A stretch of DNA of 64,000 nucleotides, taken from positions 3,410,001 through 3,474,000 of the forward strand of contig JARFIW010000108.1 of NCBI GenBank assembly GCA_036346225.1. Reading direction: 5' to 3'. Shown in pieces: positions 44,731 through 56,871 of the stretch; position 1 is the first letter of the stretch; the number at the start of each line of letters is the position of its first letter. Position numbers and translations under genes: made by a program. The stretch comes from Platerodrilus igneus (Eukaryota; Arthropoda; Insecta; Coleoptera; Lycidae). The notes beneath the pieces were generated by a model that made no database searches, was not told the DNA's origin, and saw nothing but the letters and a program-made list of their open reading frames with translations.

Positions 44731-46268
44731 TGTTTGCCGTACTTTACAAATGGTAAAGTATTTGAAGTTTATTAGTCAGAGTAGAAGTGCCAATACGTAA
44801 AACAATGACTTGATGACGTGAGAAAGCGCGGTATTCAAGGATTTATACTAAGTTGTACGTTGATAAGCCAAAGAATGTAAATTTGCTGGTCTGAAAGCCG
44901 GTTGCGTCTGTGGAAGTTCCACTATTCACACCACAGAGCCAGGTTTATATGTGAAACATTTCGGCACTTATTTATTAGAATCAACCTTTGGACAAACTTG
45001 TAGTATCAAAATTATATGTGAAAATAATGTATCAAAACTGATTGAAGTGCGACGCGGTCATATGAACCAATGATTGAACATTTAATTATATAATTGTAAA
45101 GTGTAAAAGATGAATAATAGGTATTAGTGACACAAACTAGTTGGGACGATTTAATTGGATGTTGGGTGTGTAAAAATGTATAAAGAGTAGGCATAATTTT
45201 AAAAGGTGGTATCACCTAGGTAAACATAATAATAAGAGATCGATTTGAATATTTTTTGTAACAAGACGTGTTTTTGGATAATTGCGCTAATTTGGATATT
45301 TAAAAGTTAAAAATAAAATATTTTGAAAAGTAAAGCCTTTAATTGAAATAAAAAAGAATATAGATAGTTAAACGGAATAGTAATAGTCAAGAAGAGTAGA
45401 GAATTACAAGATTAGATATTGGAGCGGCATTGAGACAAACGTAAATAAGAGTGGATATTTAGAACGAGTTGGATTAAGGTAGAAAGGATTTGGATTGGAG
45501 TTATTAGACGGAAGGAAAACGAATTAGGGTGATTTGGATAGTACATTGCGGATAGATTGGTATTGAGTGGAAAGTAGAAAGCAGCATAGAATTGGAACGA
45601 GCAGGTTAAGGATCGGATGGTGTTGGATTAGAAGGAGTGTTATATATATGAAGGCATAATTATAGGAAAATTAGCGAGGGGGAAGTTAAAATTTAAGGTA
45701 TTCAAAATTCTAAATTTAGTCATTATTTATAGATTTGGGTGGATATCAAAATTAAATAAATCAAAACCTGGTGTCTGGAAAGCAGAGTAGTCCCAGTGAT
45801 AGTGAAACGCAGTGTGAAGACCCATCCGGTGACTGAGATCTTGAGCCAGAGTTCAGAAAGGCCTACAACGGAGAGTAAATCGGGTGAGTACTGTGTTTTT
45901 GATACGTCAAAGTCAATTTGGTAAGAGTATTTGATTTGGCACAAGGCTACGTGGATCTGTTTATTAAATTTGGCATATACGAATATAAGGTTACGTGTAC
46001 TAAAATAAAGGTAGTGCAGTTTGGTTGGTGTCGTGACCATCTACCTATCACTGAACCCACGGTAGGTAGGTGTAGATACCCTGAGGAGGAGAGTTTCAAT
46101 AGTCGAGGCATATTTATATAGTTTTGTTTTGTATACCGACCGAACTTAGTTAAAGCACGAAATATAAGAGTCAAAATTTTCACACTGTCAAGTATATAAA
46201 AATTATAAATAAAGAAACCACAGTTTAAAGTAAATATCTTATATAAAGGGGGGGGGGAGAGCATAAGA

Positions 46269-46299
<31 letters not shown>

Positions 46300-46440
46300 T
46301 TACTGTGTAGTTTCTCTGGAATGAAACTCTTTTATTCGAACCCTACCGTTGGGCTGTCATAAATTACTGCAAGAAGATTTCCCCTTTTAATCGAGTCCCA
46401 CGCTTGAGCGGCATAAAATTCAGTGAGGTTTTGGTAAAAT
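46269..46440 (-). repeat. inverted, diverged relative of the PBS-like/(AT)n unit
   Basis: On the minus strand two phrases occur in sequence, GCTCAAGCGTGGGACTCGAT and CAGCCCAACGGTAGGGTTCG, followed by a CAGAGAAACTACACAG block and (AT)n at 46269-46294. The layout equals that at 42970 and 44525. A G9 run lies at about 46250. Confidence 0.6.
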
Positions 46441-48459
46441 AAAGTTAACACCTACGAAAGTTTTAAAATCATTTTAAATTCCAATCTCTTGAACGACTAG
46501 CTCTGCTTTCAGCTTCTTCAGAGATACTTACCCATCCTATACATATTTTCTATCAGTTAGACTATCAATAAAAAAAATTACCAACCAAATAATTCAACAA
46601 AACATACAGCCTTTTTATTCATCAAAACAAAAGTTACGTCACACCAGCTCAATGCTTACACAAAAAATGGATATAAAACATCTCCATAAATTTTCACAAT
46701 ATCAACAATTAAATCCTTTTAAATTTTCTTAATTTATTTCAACACTTCTTTTTTTTTCAAGTAGATGGACCTGTCAAGAATCCCTAAATTGAACTTTACC
46801 CTGGTCTATGGTGACCTCAGTATAAATATTCTTACTCTGAATGCATAAATAAATTGAATTTTGTTTTAAAACTACTCTAAAGACCCGTTTACTCTTTCCA
46901 TCAAAATTATACGTCATGTATTTATACCTTTAAATAATAAAATCAAATTGTCTTTTTCATATAACCCTCAAAATAAATTGTATGTTTATAAAAAATTCAC
47001 TAAATACGTCATATTACTCTAACAAAATACCAGCACCAAAATATTCAAACAATAGCCAAAAAACAAATTTCTTTACCTGGAGTATGCTCTTAAACCATCC
47101 CCTCTGTAGACGTCGTCCACCCAATTCTCTTCGTTGAATTACAGCCAACTCATTTCCACTCGCTCATCCAATACTAAGTAGACGCCTTCGATACAGCTAC
47201 CCATATAATCGTTCAACGATGCTCGTCTGCTTCTGAATATATCATACAACCAGTACCCTCGTTCCGAAAATTAACTTGGCTCGCTTACTTTTGTAACACC
47301 TCTGTTCTTTATACTTTTTTTAACATACAGCCCCGTTTATGAAAGAGCACTTACTCGTGCTTTAAACACTTGTAATTTAAACTAAACGGACTGCACTATC
47401 TATAAATTTTCAGCTTTGATGTTCCCATGTATGTCTGAAGCGAACAGAAGAAGTAAAAGAGCCTCACTACGTCTCCTTGTGTATTTATACGCCTCGAAGC
47501 CTACCTCCTGTACCCTGTTTTCATCGAAAACACCACCACTGTAACCGATTCTTAAAACTTGAAACGCAACGATTTTTGAAAACCAAGAATTTTCTCCCCC
47601 ATCGTTGCTTTAGTCCGAAAATACTGATTAGCTTTCTCAACGGTCGCACTACTCTTAGAAAAGTTCGCCCCAACCACAATCCACTAATCCGAGACATTTC
47701 CCCTGTTACAGGTTGATCGTGCAATCCTATTATCCTCGTCTACCTCATATTTGCTGTCTTTATTAAAATCCCACTATAGCAACAAAATCGATATCGTCGT
47801 TAGCCTCTACAAATTATCGCGCGCTTTAAATAGCTGTTTCGTACGTCTGTTATTTTTCATCCTCTTTTACCCTGTGTTATTTCTACTGTCTCCGCTTGAT
47901 GCTTCTCAATCTTCACTTCGGTCGTTAGCTCAAATTTCTAAAAAAATATATTTCAACATACATTATGGTTTCTCGAATTGTTTGTTTATTTGAAAGTCCT
48001 TTCTATGAACTATTTGCCAGTTTGAATATTGTATTTTCCCAAGTTGTTTCGCCTGTTGACTTTCTAGAAATTTGTTTATAACGGACGCTTTATTGGTTAA
48101 ATAAATATACGTGTTTACATTATTGATTTTATATACTGCATAGCTTTCCGTTCTACCCGTCACTTATATGGAATTGAAAATACGCCTAAACTATTGATTT
48201 TATACTCGATTTACAACCTTAGAATATTAAAGCTAATTATACTCGTGTTATCCTTGAGTTTTTACGTACTACAAAGCTCCCACACTATGCAACTTTTAAT
48301 TGCGACTTATTGATACAAATGTATGCTACTATACGTTTGTTTTAAGGTCAAAACTAATTAATTTGAAGCGTAACTAATATATTCCTGTTTTCTATATACA
48401 AGGTCCTTACAAAATTACTTTCTTGACTTATCTTTCACTATTTACATATAACCTACACG

Positions 48460-48497
<38 letters not shown>

Positions 48498-50023
48498 GTG
48501 TGATTCAAAAGTCAGTTTACCGAGGGATACTGAATATATAATTCGGCGGAATACTTACATTGGTATATTTAGTTAATGTAATACGCATGTCTTCTTACTC
48601 GGTAAACGCGACGTATCAAAAATCATGCGTGCTCATAACAGACGGGTCTTGTAAAACAAGCAAATTACAGAACGTAAGAAAGTCAATAAAAACGCATTTA
48701 ATTTACGTCATCTGTTAAAGAATACCATTATAAATTTGACTGCTTGATCTTTTAATTGGAAACTTGACAAAATTCGAATAAAATCCAGCACATTGGTAAA
48801 CAAAAATAAGGTACCATACGTTTGAGTACGTGCAGAATTAAACGGGAAATTTGAATGAATTCCTATACAAATAAGAGGACGTGACTTGAGAAGGTACAAC
48901 GTATCATGGTCAACGGAATCCACAATGTAAAATTTTGACGTCTACGTGATGTGGTAAAGCATTGCGACGAAAAATTAGAATGGTAACTACATGGAAATCC
49001 GAAGGCTGGCACGATAAGACAAATGCAACGCCTTAATCAGCAAGATAAACTTGGTAAACCAACTATAATGGGTGAATAGGCGTACCTTTAAATAGCGCAG
49101 GAGTTGATAAACAGTCAGTCTTTCTACGACCAAGCCACGCTCTTTACTTGTCTGAACCAAGATAACACGCGAAGTTAAAATATCAAATTAAATAATAATA
49201 TAAGTGAAAGTTGGCGACTGAACATTTCAAATACTAGTACAAGTGTAAATATACAACAGAAATTCGCCGTTTGACATTTAAAACGTAAGTCCAAAATTCT
49301 AATTAAACATAATCTTTAATATTTTATTAACTTAGGCACCAGGTATTACACCAAGTATTGAACCAAATACTGAACCAAGTATTACACCAGGGTTGAACTA
49401 AATTCAACTAAGTAAACGATTAAGTGTTAAACTGGGCGCTTAACCCAGCTGTGCTACGCGATTCGATAAACAACTACCAAACAAAATCAATAAGAAAATC
49501 TAATTGAAAACAATCAAAGGACTCTGGTCAATAGCATGCAGCGGAAGTTCTAAGAATTGGGGTGCATGCAGAGACACGTATTCACAACAAAGAGTTCAAC
49601 AAGGCAAACAACTTTTAACATAGTGTATTACACAACTTGTAGCATGCTGTCAAGGAAAAATAATCTTCAACTGTATAGAATATCTGAAACGTGTCTTGCA
49701 TTTCTCATTGCTCCCCATACTTTCGTACTAACTTTTTTTTCTACTTTAGCTAATGGATGTTTAGTCTAAATTGTTGAATTATCACGTCCAACAAAAGGTA
49801 CGTTAGGTGCTAAATTATCTGCTTCTGAATTACTTTACTCAGAAATATGTTCTTTCAATTGAGTAGCTGGTTGTCTCGTCACTTCATCGATATCCGAATC
49901 ACAATCTCCAGTAACTTATCCTTATCAACCACTTTGTTATATAATTGCAATTAATGTTCGGTTTCTTTTTCACATAAGTACGTCATCACTAACAAAGTAG
50001 TTATCGCAGCTGCTATATATATT
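46441..50023. other. pyrimidine-rich then mixed intergenic DNA, no gene recognised
   Basis: The plus strand is pyrimidine-rich to about 48.4 kb. (TA)n at about 48463-48495. No coding family recognised; if the gag/pol remnant at 50 kb had a left LTR, it should lie at the right end of this stretch, but I could not define it. Confidence 0.4.
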
Positions 50024-50045
50024 ATGGCGACCCGAACATGAGGGG
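50024..50045 (+). other. primer-binding-site-like sequence before gag
   Basis: TGGCGACCCGAACATGAGGG precedes the gag frame by about 150 bp, and a similar TGGCGACCTGAG follows at about 50083. The phrase is of the type found between the left LTR and gag in LTR retroelements. Confidence 0.4.
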
Positions 50046-50169
50046 CACGATTCCAAATAAACAAATTTATTTCAGGAAACTGGCGACCTGAGATGAAAGG
50101 GTGGATTGTTTTGTAAATATTTTAGCGATAGTTTTAGATTTATTTTGAGGCTTAGTGAGTGTATGAACG

Positions 50170-51449
50170 GTGTGTGGTGAACGGATGTTAAGAAAGAGTG
50201 GCTTAGGAGTGAAGGAGTGGAAATTGGAAGTGACGATAGTGCGTTGTTTGAAAAATCAGGAAAATGGAGGAAGCGGAGGTATTAGGGATCAATCAAAGAC
50301 AGAGTCGAGAGAGCAAGGAAATGAGCTGATAATGAGAATGTTAGAGGAAATGCGACTAGGTAGGGAGGAATCAAACCGGAAATTTGATCAGATGAGTGGA
50401 ACACTAAACGGAATTAGGGAAGAATCAAACAGGAAATTTGAAGAAATTAGGGAAATGGGTGAAGAATCAAAAAGAAAAGTGGAGCAGATAAACGAAACAT
50501 TAACTGGAGTTATTGAGACGTTAAGTGAAAAGATAGAGAGGTCAACTAAGGAATTTTCTGATTTTAAAAATAGTTTAACCGTAAAAATGGGGGAGGTTGA
50601 AATGAGAGTTGAGAGAATGAAAGGAGTATAATTGGTATTCGGAATGAAATTGAACAATTAAAAACGGAAGTCAGAATTTTTTGGGAAGAGAAGATAAATG
50701 GGAAAATGATTGAGTGGGTCATGTAGGAATCAGATAGGTAGATTTGAGAGAGAGAGATGTCAGGAATTAAACAAAACGCAAGTGCTTTAGCGGGAGAGAG
50801 CCGAAGGATTTTTACTAGTAATATTTCAGTAGAACAACAGATGAAATTTTATGGAGACAATAGGGTGAACCTACACATTTTTATAAATAATATTGGGGCA
50901 TTAGTGTGTAATTTGTACGATGAACAGGCTAAGTTAAAAGTGGTGAAGGCCTTATTGAGAGATAACGCAGAGGCCTGGTATAATTTGGTAAGGCCAGATA
51001 TAGATTCATATTTAGATTTCGAGGAGAAATTCCTTAAACACTATTGGAGTGATCATAGGTAGGATCAGGTTAGAGATGATCTAATTTCAGGGAAGTATAA
51101 GGGAGAATTTGGAGGATCCCGTGAACAATACGCGATTAGGAAATACAGTATCGCTAAACAATTAAGTCCACCATTGACAAATCGTCAAATTATCAAATAC
51201 TTGTCGAGACATTTTGAGATTGAGGTCAAGCAACACGTTGCTTTACAAAATATAGTGGATAGGGAGACATTTTTGGAGTACCTGCAGAGGTATGATGACG
51301 TAGTTTTGGGAAGATCTCGGGAGAGCAGGGACAGGAATATCAATTCCGTACGATTTGAGAGTAGAAGAGAAAATGTGTATAACTATAGGGGGACAAAATC
51401 AAAATTTCAGGAAAAACTGGGAACCACGAGGAAATTATTTTCGGAGTAA
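50170..51449 (+). pseudogene. gag region of a Ty3/gypsy-like LTR retroelement
   Basis: The first frame (50170-50631) is rich in Glu/Lys/Arg with three similar blocks (REESNRKFD, REESNRKFEEI, GEESKRKVEQI) and is probably a coiled coil. The second frame (50757-51449) shows the order FINNIGALV, LRDNAEAWYN and FEEKFLKHYW, which resembles the retrotransposon gag capsid domain. It is interrupted by one in-frame stop (TAG, 51060-51062), after which the same frame continues through EQYAIRKY and IKYLSRHFE to 51449. A frame change separates it from the following part. It is a defective copy; I do not reconstruct it. Confidence 0.75.
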
Positions 51450-51584
51450 TATAAGTACGAAGGGAGCTATTCCAAGACCAGGAGTACAAAGGCAAAATAG
51501 CTCCCAGAAATAAATTGGACGTCAAGTGGGAATAATGAGAGATCTGATGGACAGGACACTAATAGGAGGACATACGCACAAGCA

Positions 51585-51849
51585 GTGGAAGGACAACGCA
51601 CAAGGTCCCGGGTTCGAATCCCTACACGGTCCGATTGAAAAATGTTAGGCGAGCATTTTTCACAAAAATACACCCTCGTTCGGATGAGAGATAAAAGGGG
51701 GTCCCGCGTTAAAGATCCCTACCTTGCTTGGAACAGCAAGGGTTCGAGAAAATTCCAAATTTTCCAGGTAAAAAAAAACTCTTTTCCTGGCCAATGTAGT
51801 ACCTTCGGGCGGCGCATTGGAAAAATCACATATAAGGTGGAAGGACAAC
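51585..51849 (+). mobile_element. 239 bp SINE inserted in the retroelement, 13 bp target-site duplication
   Basis: GTGGAAGGACAAC occurs at 51585-51597 and again at 51837-51849. The 239 bp between start with a tRNA-like B box (GGGTTCGAATCCC at about 51608). A middle part contains GTTCGGATGAGAGATAAAAG and GTTAAAGATCCCT; this resembles the conserved central domain that unrelated metazoan SINEs share. The 3' part carries CCAATGTAGTACCTTCGGGC and GGCGCATTGG, the same UUCG hairpin as in the 72-73 bp elements. The A box is missing, so this copy is probably 5'-truncated. Removing it would make the flanking retroelement sequence continuous. Confidence 0.82.
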
Positions 51850-52882
51850 CAGGACCTAGTGGAGAGACCAGAGCTAGGCAGGATTTTTAAAAACAGACCA
51901 GCCACTAGAAATTGAGATTTATAAATATGAACATCCACGTAAATTTATGAACATTGAGGAAGAAAAGGAACCAGAAGAGGAAGAGAAAATTTGTTTGCCG
52001 GTGGTTGAAATTAAATTTTTAAACAGGTGTGTAGGATCGTTGCACGATTCAGTAGGGGAGGCGAGTTTAATGTCTGAGGAATTCGTTGCGGAGATTCAAA
52101 CTGAAATTCAGAATAGGGTTATGCCAATAAAAATAGCTCCTAATAAGAAAAAATTTGTTATAGTTAATAGTATTGCCATATTAAGGGTAGAAATTGGATT
52201 AGTAAGCTGTGAGCAGGAGTTTATCATCGTTCCTGGACTTACATGTAAAAGTATTCCAGGAGTAGATTGTCTGAAGAAGATGAGAATTGTAATCAATTGT
52301 GATAAGAGTTTGGTGAAGGTAAAGGGCGTAGAGTTTCCCTGGATGAGTAGTTATAAGGTCAGTGAAGATGACACTGGGTTGAATGTGAATGTTTTAGAAG
52401 TAGATGAAGAGGAGAATAAGATAGCTGATACTTTTAAATGTCCAGATGAGAAAGTTGAAGGAGTACGAGATTTATTAAAAAAACATTCTGAGCTAGTGGG
52501 GGTACAAGCGATACTCGCAGCATACAAAGAGCAAATAAATTTTGAATTGGTAACAAGGTTAAGGGATGGTATAATTTTAAAGAGGTTAAGTGGCAAAAGA
52601 AATTTGGATAAGTTAAAGTTCAGGAACTCGTTCTGGTTAAATCCATTAGATGAAAATTCTAGAAGGTACATAGGTCTATGTGTAAAGAGAAAAACTGAGA
52701 ATTCGGAAGTGGTACCGTATGGTTTGTTTGAGTCAAATTTAGTAGGATATGAAGATAAACAGATAAAGTTAGAGGCGTTTGGACAATTTTCTGTTCAAAA
52801 TGTGAAGGATAAGTTTTACCGCGACATATATGTAAATATATATATATTAATCTTATATTTCATAAGATTATTTAAAATATGA
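51850..52882 (+). pseudogene. pol remnant: degenerate protease and truncated reverse transcriptase
   Basis: The open frame 51947-52882 begins with an acidic stretch. Near residue 32 it has LHDSVGEASLMSEEF, which aligns with a retroelement aspartyl protease, but the third residue of the active-site triad is Val instead of Gly. IPGVDCLKK near residue 104 corresponds to the second conserved Gly-Val/Ile-Asp block of the protease. DLLKKHSELVG near residue 172 marks the linker to reverse transcriptase. FRNSFWLNPLDENSRRYIGL and VVPYGL resemble the middle of the RT domain. The part before them is largely deleted, and the YxDD box, RNase H and integrase are absent. The frame is open but the protein cannot be functional. 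Confidence 0.72.
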
Positions 52883-52898
52883 GCACTGCGCGGTAAAT
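52814..52898. repeat. 85 bp palindromic insert-like sequence
   Basis: TTTTACCGCG at the left and CGCGGTAAA at the right are inverted, and TAATCTTAT-ATTTC-ATAAGATTA forms a 9 bp stem in the middle (52848-52870). It lies at the end of the pol frame and supplies its stop codon. It could be a tiny foldback element. Confidence 0.5.
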
Positions 52899-55800
52899 AC
52901 ATCAGCCTGGTATTTCCAGCCGTGCTGATAAAATATACGGTGCTTAGCTAGGAAGGTCAATCGGGGGGCGGGTAGTTAGTTGATGTTTAGATGCGCGTGG
53001 ATACAGGTGGCTATGTCAGCTGTCTATGCCGAGGGTGTATCAGGTTTATTAATTATAAGGTATTTAGTCGGATGTTCACATACCTCTAGTATAAAAGCTT
53101 TGATATTTACTCTGTAAATATCAATTGTAGATATTTGCTAGTTGTGTTTTAGAGATTTAGCGTTACGGGTAATGAAGATGCTTTTGTAACGTAATTTAAG
53201 GTGTTGACGATGGTATTAGTGTAAAGCCCGAGTGAAAGATAACGTGGTGAAGCTACCCGGAGCACCGGCAGGTATTTACACACTTGCACCTGCAAGGACT
53301 TCTAGAACGTGAGTGTTTACCTTTTATTTAAGCAGATAATTTGATATAATTTGTGCGCTAGCACGTGCTGTAATCAGTTCGCATTAAGAGGTGTTTAATT
53401 GGGCGTATTATAAAACATATAAACATTGTTAAGTTAGCTTTTTATTACCAGCGGTACGACGTGTGAAGTAATTTATGTATGTATTTCAACAGTTAATAAT
53501 AAATGTTATATTGCCCTCAGCCTGTTGTTGTATATTTGCTAACCTAAACCCCTGAGAACAATTAAGAGTAGCACGTCTTTCTTTGTGCTCCACACGGATT
53601 GACATCTACAAAGTTAAATGTGCGTGAGGTAAAGACACATATAGTGATAGAGATGGGAGAAACTGTCGGAGTTAAGGTTGTAAAATATGTACAAAGGATA
53701 GTATTTAGGATTAAGGGGAGAGTTAGGTTCAAAGAGTAAATCAGTTTAAATAAAATAACAGTGATAGGTTTACATAATAGGGAATAATAATAGATGTATA
53801 AACAAATGAGTAAAGTAAATTTAGGGTATTTGAATAAAAAGAAAATTCCAAAATTTGTAGTTATTTTTTCTATTAAAATAGGAGGATAATATCGTGTAAT
53901 TTGTGACTAATTGTAAATACATAACAGCATAAATCAAGCTGGGGTTAGAGTAATAACTTATAAGAAAGTCAAGTTAGGCATGTTAGATAATTAGGGTATT
54001 TTAAATAATTAATTTAGAGCTTATTCGACGTATAATAATGTAGAGTTAATTTAATTTTAGTTATATTTATTTAGGAATGACGTAGCATAATATTTATTGT
54101 AAGATAGGGCATTAAGGATTAGAAACAATGAGGTAAAAATACCATTTTTAATTTTTATTTAGTGTAGCATACGAAAACATAAAAGCTTTGCATATTCGTT
54201 AGAAATAGGACTATTATTTTCAATAGTAAAACCAGAAAACATTTCAAAACAAAGTAAAAAGGGAAGATATTTCAAGACAACACGTACGATGAACAAGCTT
54301 TAATATGTTACAAGCAGGAAAAACCGTTGGGAGTAAGCGTAGTCAATATACAACAAGGACCGAACAGAAAACACATAAGTAGGACAAAGAAGCAGTATGT
54401 TTGTTTAAGATATCAATTTTTAATTATAAAGGTAGTATTGGAGAGAAGCTAGAAACATCTGTCATGGAGGAACAAGGGCGGACCAGAAACGCAGTGAGAA
54501 ACAGAGATGTAGAATAGAAGGGAAACGACGAACAAACTTATTTTAGAGGGGGAAACAAAATTAATAATTTCTAGGAATATTAGAAGCAGACGCGCATTGA
54601 TTGAAAGCAAGGAAAAGGAACTGAGCGAGATGATTGGACGATGCATGTATACGTGCGACAAGTTTGTATTAAGTAGAGCAAATATTCAGTTGGTGGAAGC
54701 ATATATGTGAAAAGGAGCTATATGAATAAGAAAGATGAAAAGATGTTTGTTTGAGTTTAAAGGCGTGAATGTATTCGGATTCGAGTGACAGTTGAGGCTA
54801 GTTTGCGAAATCAGAAGGACGGTTGGCCGTTGTGTACGTTTTACCAAGTATTTTAGCATGTTTGTTATCGCAATTCAAAGGAAACGAAGAGTCGTTAGAG
54901 CTTTTCACAAGAATATCGAGTCGGTTAAGCGAGCAGTTTTAAGAAATGAAAAATGGTTGGGATTATTACAGAGAATATTGTTGTACGTTGACAATTTTAT
55001 TGCTCATAAGTTAGTATGATGACATAGTCATTTAAAAGACGAATAAAGCTTTTTATATAAAGAGTAAATTTTGTATGTAAGTACAAACGATTAATTATTG
55101 TGGCTTTGGAATGCACAAAAGTTAGTAAATTTTGGACGTATTTGATGGTGAAGGCGGCGATTTTTGGTCGATTTATTTGGGAATACAAAGAGTAAATTTT
55201 GAAAATTGGATGCTCATGGTTTCATTATAAATGAAGAGATTTTGGGGCAGCAGCAGGTGTAGAATGATGGTGATTTAACAGAGGAGCTATTTCGTGGACT
55301 AGTGCCATACTGGACGGCATCATCTTCAAGCGCTGGTTAGCGGTAACGTTTGGAGATAGTTACCAAGTATGCCATTGTTTAAAAACATTGTGTTGTGAAT
55401 ATTTTCTAGGATTTTTTGATTTTTTTTGTGCGTTTGACTGTTTCGTATTTGATATATTTAATGAACTTAAAATGTATGGGACTGAAGATGAAAATGTAAT
55501 TTATTTAGGTAGTCAAGGATAATTAATTTACAGATAACCAGGCTATGTTGTAAATAAGTATAGGTGACTTATTGTATTTTGTAGTGCGGTAAATTTGCAC
55601 TCACATTTAACGAGTTTTACTATAAGCTCATGATAAGACAAAGGGGTCAACGTAAGGTATGAGAAACGTCCTCTTACTTTAATAAAATATTTGTTTGAAT
55701 AAGGTTATCGAATTAAAATACTTTTGAACATGAAATTGTTGACATTACAAATAATACGAATGTACATAAGGAAAGGTATGTGGAAATTGTAATATTTATT

Positions 55801-56377
55801 TCACGTAAATAGAGTGTGATGTATTTTGTGAATTGCGTTATTTTGAGTATGTGATTGTAGGGTGTGAATTTCTATTAGGTTTCAGCATAAAAGCAGTGAG
55901 CGGGAGTTTTTAAATCCAGCTTTAACAGGTAAGCATTGTTACGTGCTGAAAATTTCGGCACTAGAAATTTTAATTAAGTTTTAATATGCCATAAATTTAA
56001 AAGACCTGTTGCGCGTATTTCCGTCACTTCAGAAGTGCGTTGCGCGAGATTCGCGTCAACGCGTGTGGGGGAAGAAAGAAGAGAAAAATTTCCGGAAAGA
56101 CGCGGAAGGACTTGCCTCCGAAACGCGAAGAGAGTGATATCGTATCTTACGGGGTCTTTTTTCTGATATGTAGGTTTCCTGTGTTCCCAAATTATCGTAC
56201 CTTTTACCTGTCTTCACTACCTTATTTGTCTACATATAGGAAGAAGACTAATCAAATTTGGATGCAACCTGGCTTAAGAGTTCCCACGACCCGAGAAAGA
56301 TTAGTGAAGTAGCCGACACCCGAGAAAGAGCCGCGAGCAGCCCATACCCGAAAAATATTAGCGAAGCCACGGGCGAC
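52899..56377. other. intergenic, no gene recognised
   Basis: Purine-rich on the plus strand over much of 53.6-54.8 kb. TATAAAAGC at about 53091 resembles a TATA box and could belong to a lost right LTR, but I could not match a left partner. A CG-rich patch at about 56030-56150 encodes a 90-codon frame without recognisable motifs. Confidence 0.4.
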
Positions 56378-56440
56378 CATCATGGAGTAATCCTGAAGGA
56401 AGCCGCCGCCATCATGAAGTAATTCTGAAGGAAGCTTTAC
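56378..56440. repeat. short tandem repeat, two units of about 33 bp
   Basis: CCATCATGGAGTAATCCTGA and CCATCATGAAGTAATTCTGA, each followed by AGGAAGC, lie in tandem. Confidence 0.7.
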
Positions 56441-56772
56441 ATGTTCACGTGAGTGCCCCTTTTGGGGGTTTTCTTTAAAATTTATTTCCTTTAAAAATTC
56501 ATGCAATTATGTGCAATAAATTGCATATTGTGTGACGTCAACGAAATTTGCGCGTCAATTTTTACATTATGTAATATCGCTACCAACTGTCATTTGTGGC
56601 GCACGTACCGCGTTTACGGAGTTATAATAGCATTTGTGTTGGTTTTAAAAAGGTTTTGGTGGATTTAGGAACTTAGAGAAGACTAGCCGAGGAAAACCTC
56701 ACAACCTAATATAGTGTAGATAGTTTTTTCTGTAGAGCAGCTGAGGGCCGATTCAGGAGTAAGTTTCACAAA

Positions 56773-56833
56773 ATTTTGTCGACCTAAGTTGTGGGGCACG
56801 AATTAGAGGGCAGTTTCAGAGCAAGCTTCACAG

Positions 56834-56870
<37 letters not shown>
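56773..56870 (+). repeat. PBS-like phrase followed by (TA)n
   Basis: GTCGACCTAAGTTGTGGGGC and ACGA are followed by TTCACAGCG and (TA)n at about 56837-56870. This is the same layout as at 42970, 44525 and 46300 (minus). Confidence 0.45.

Positions 56871-56871
<1 letters not shown>

Noticed and set aside
50388..50657. Minus-strand frames opposite gag and pol (also 52108-52296 and 52351-52671)
   Set aside because: Antisense shadows of the purine-rich retroelement coding strand.
53091..53640. Possible right LTR of the 50 kb retroelement, with a TATA-like sequence
   Set aside because: I could not find a matching left LTR before 50024, so the boundary would be guesswork.
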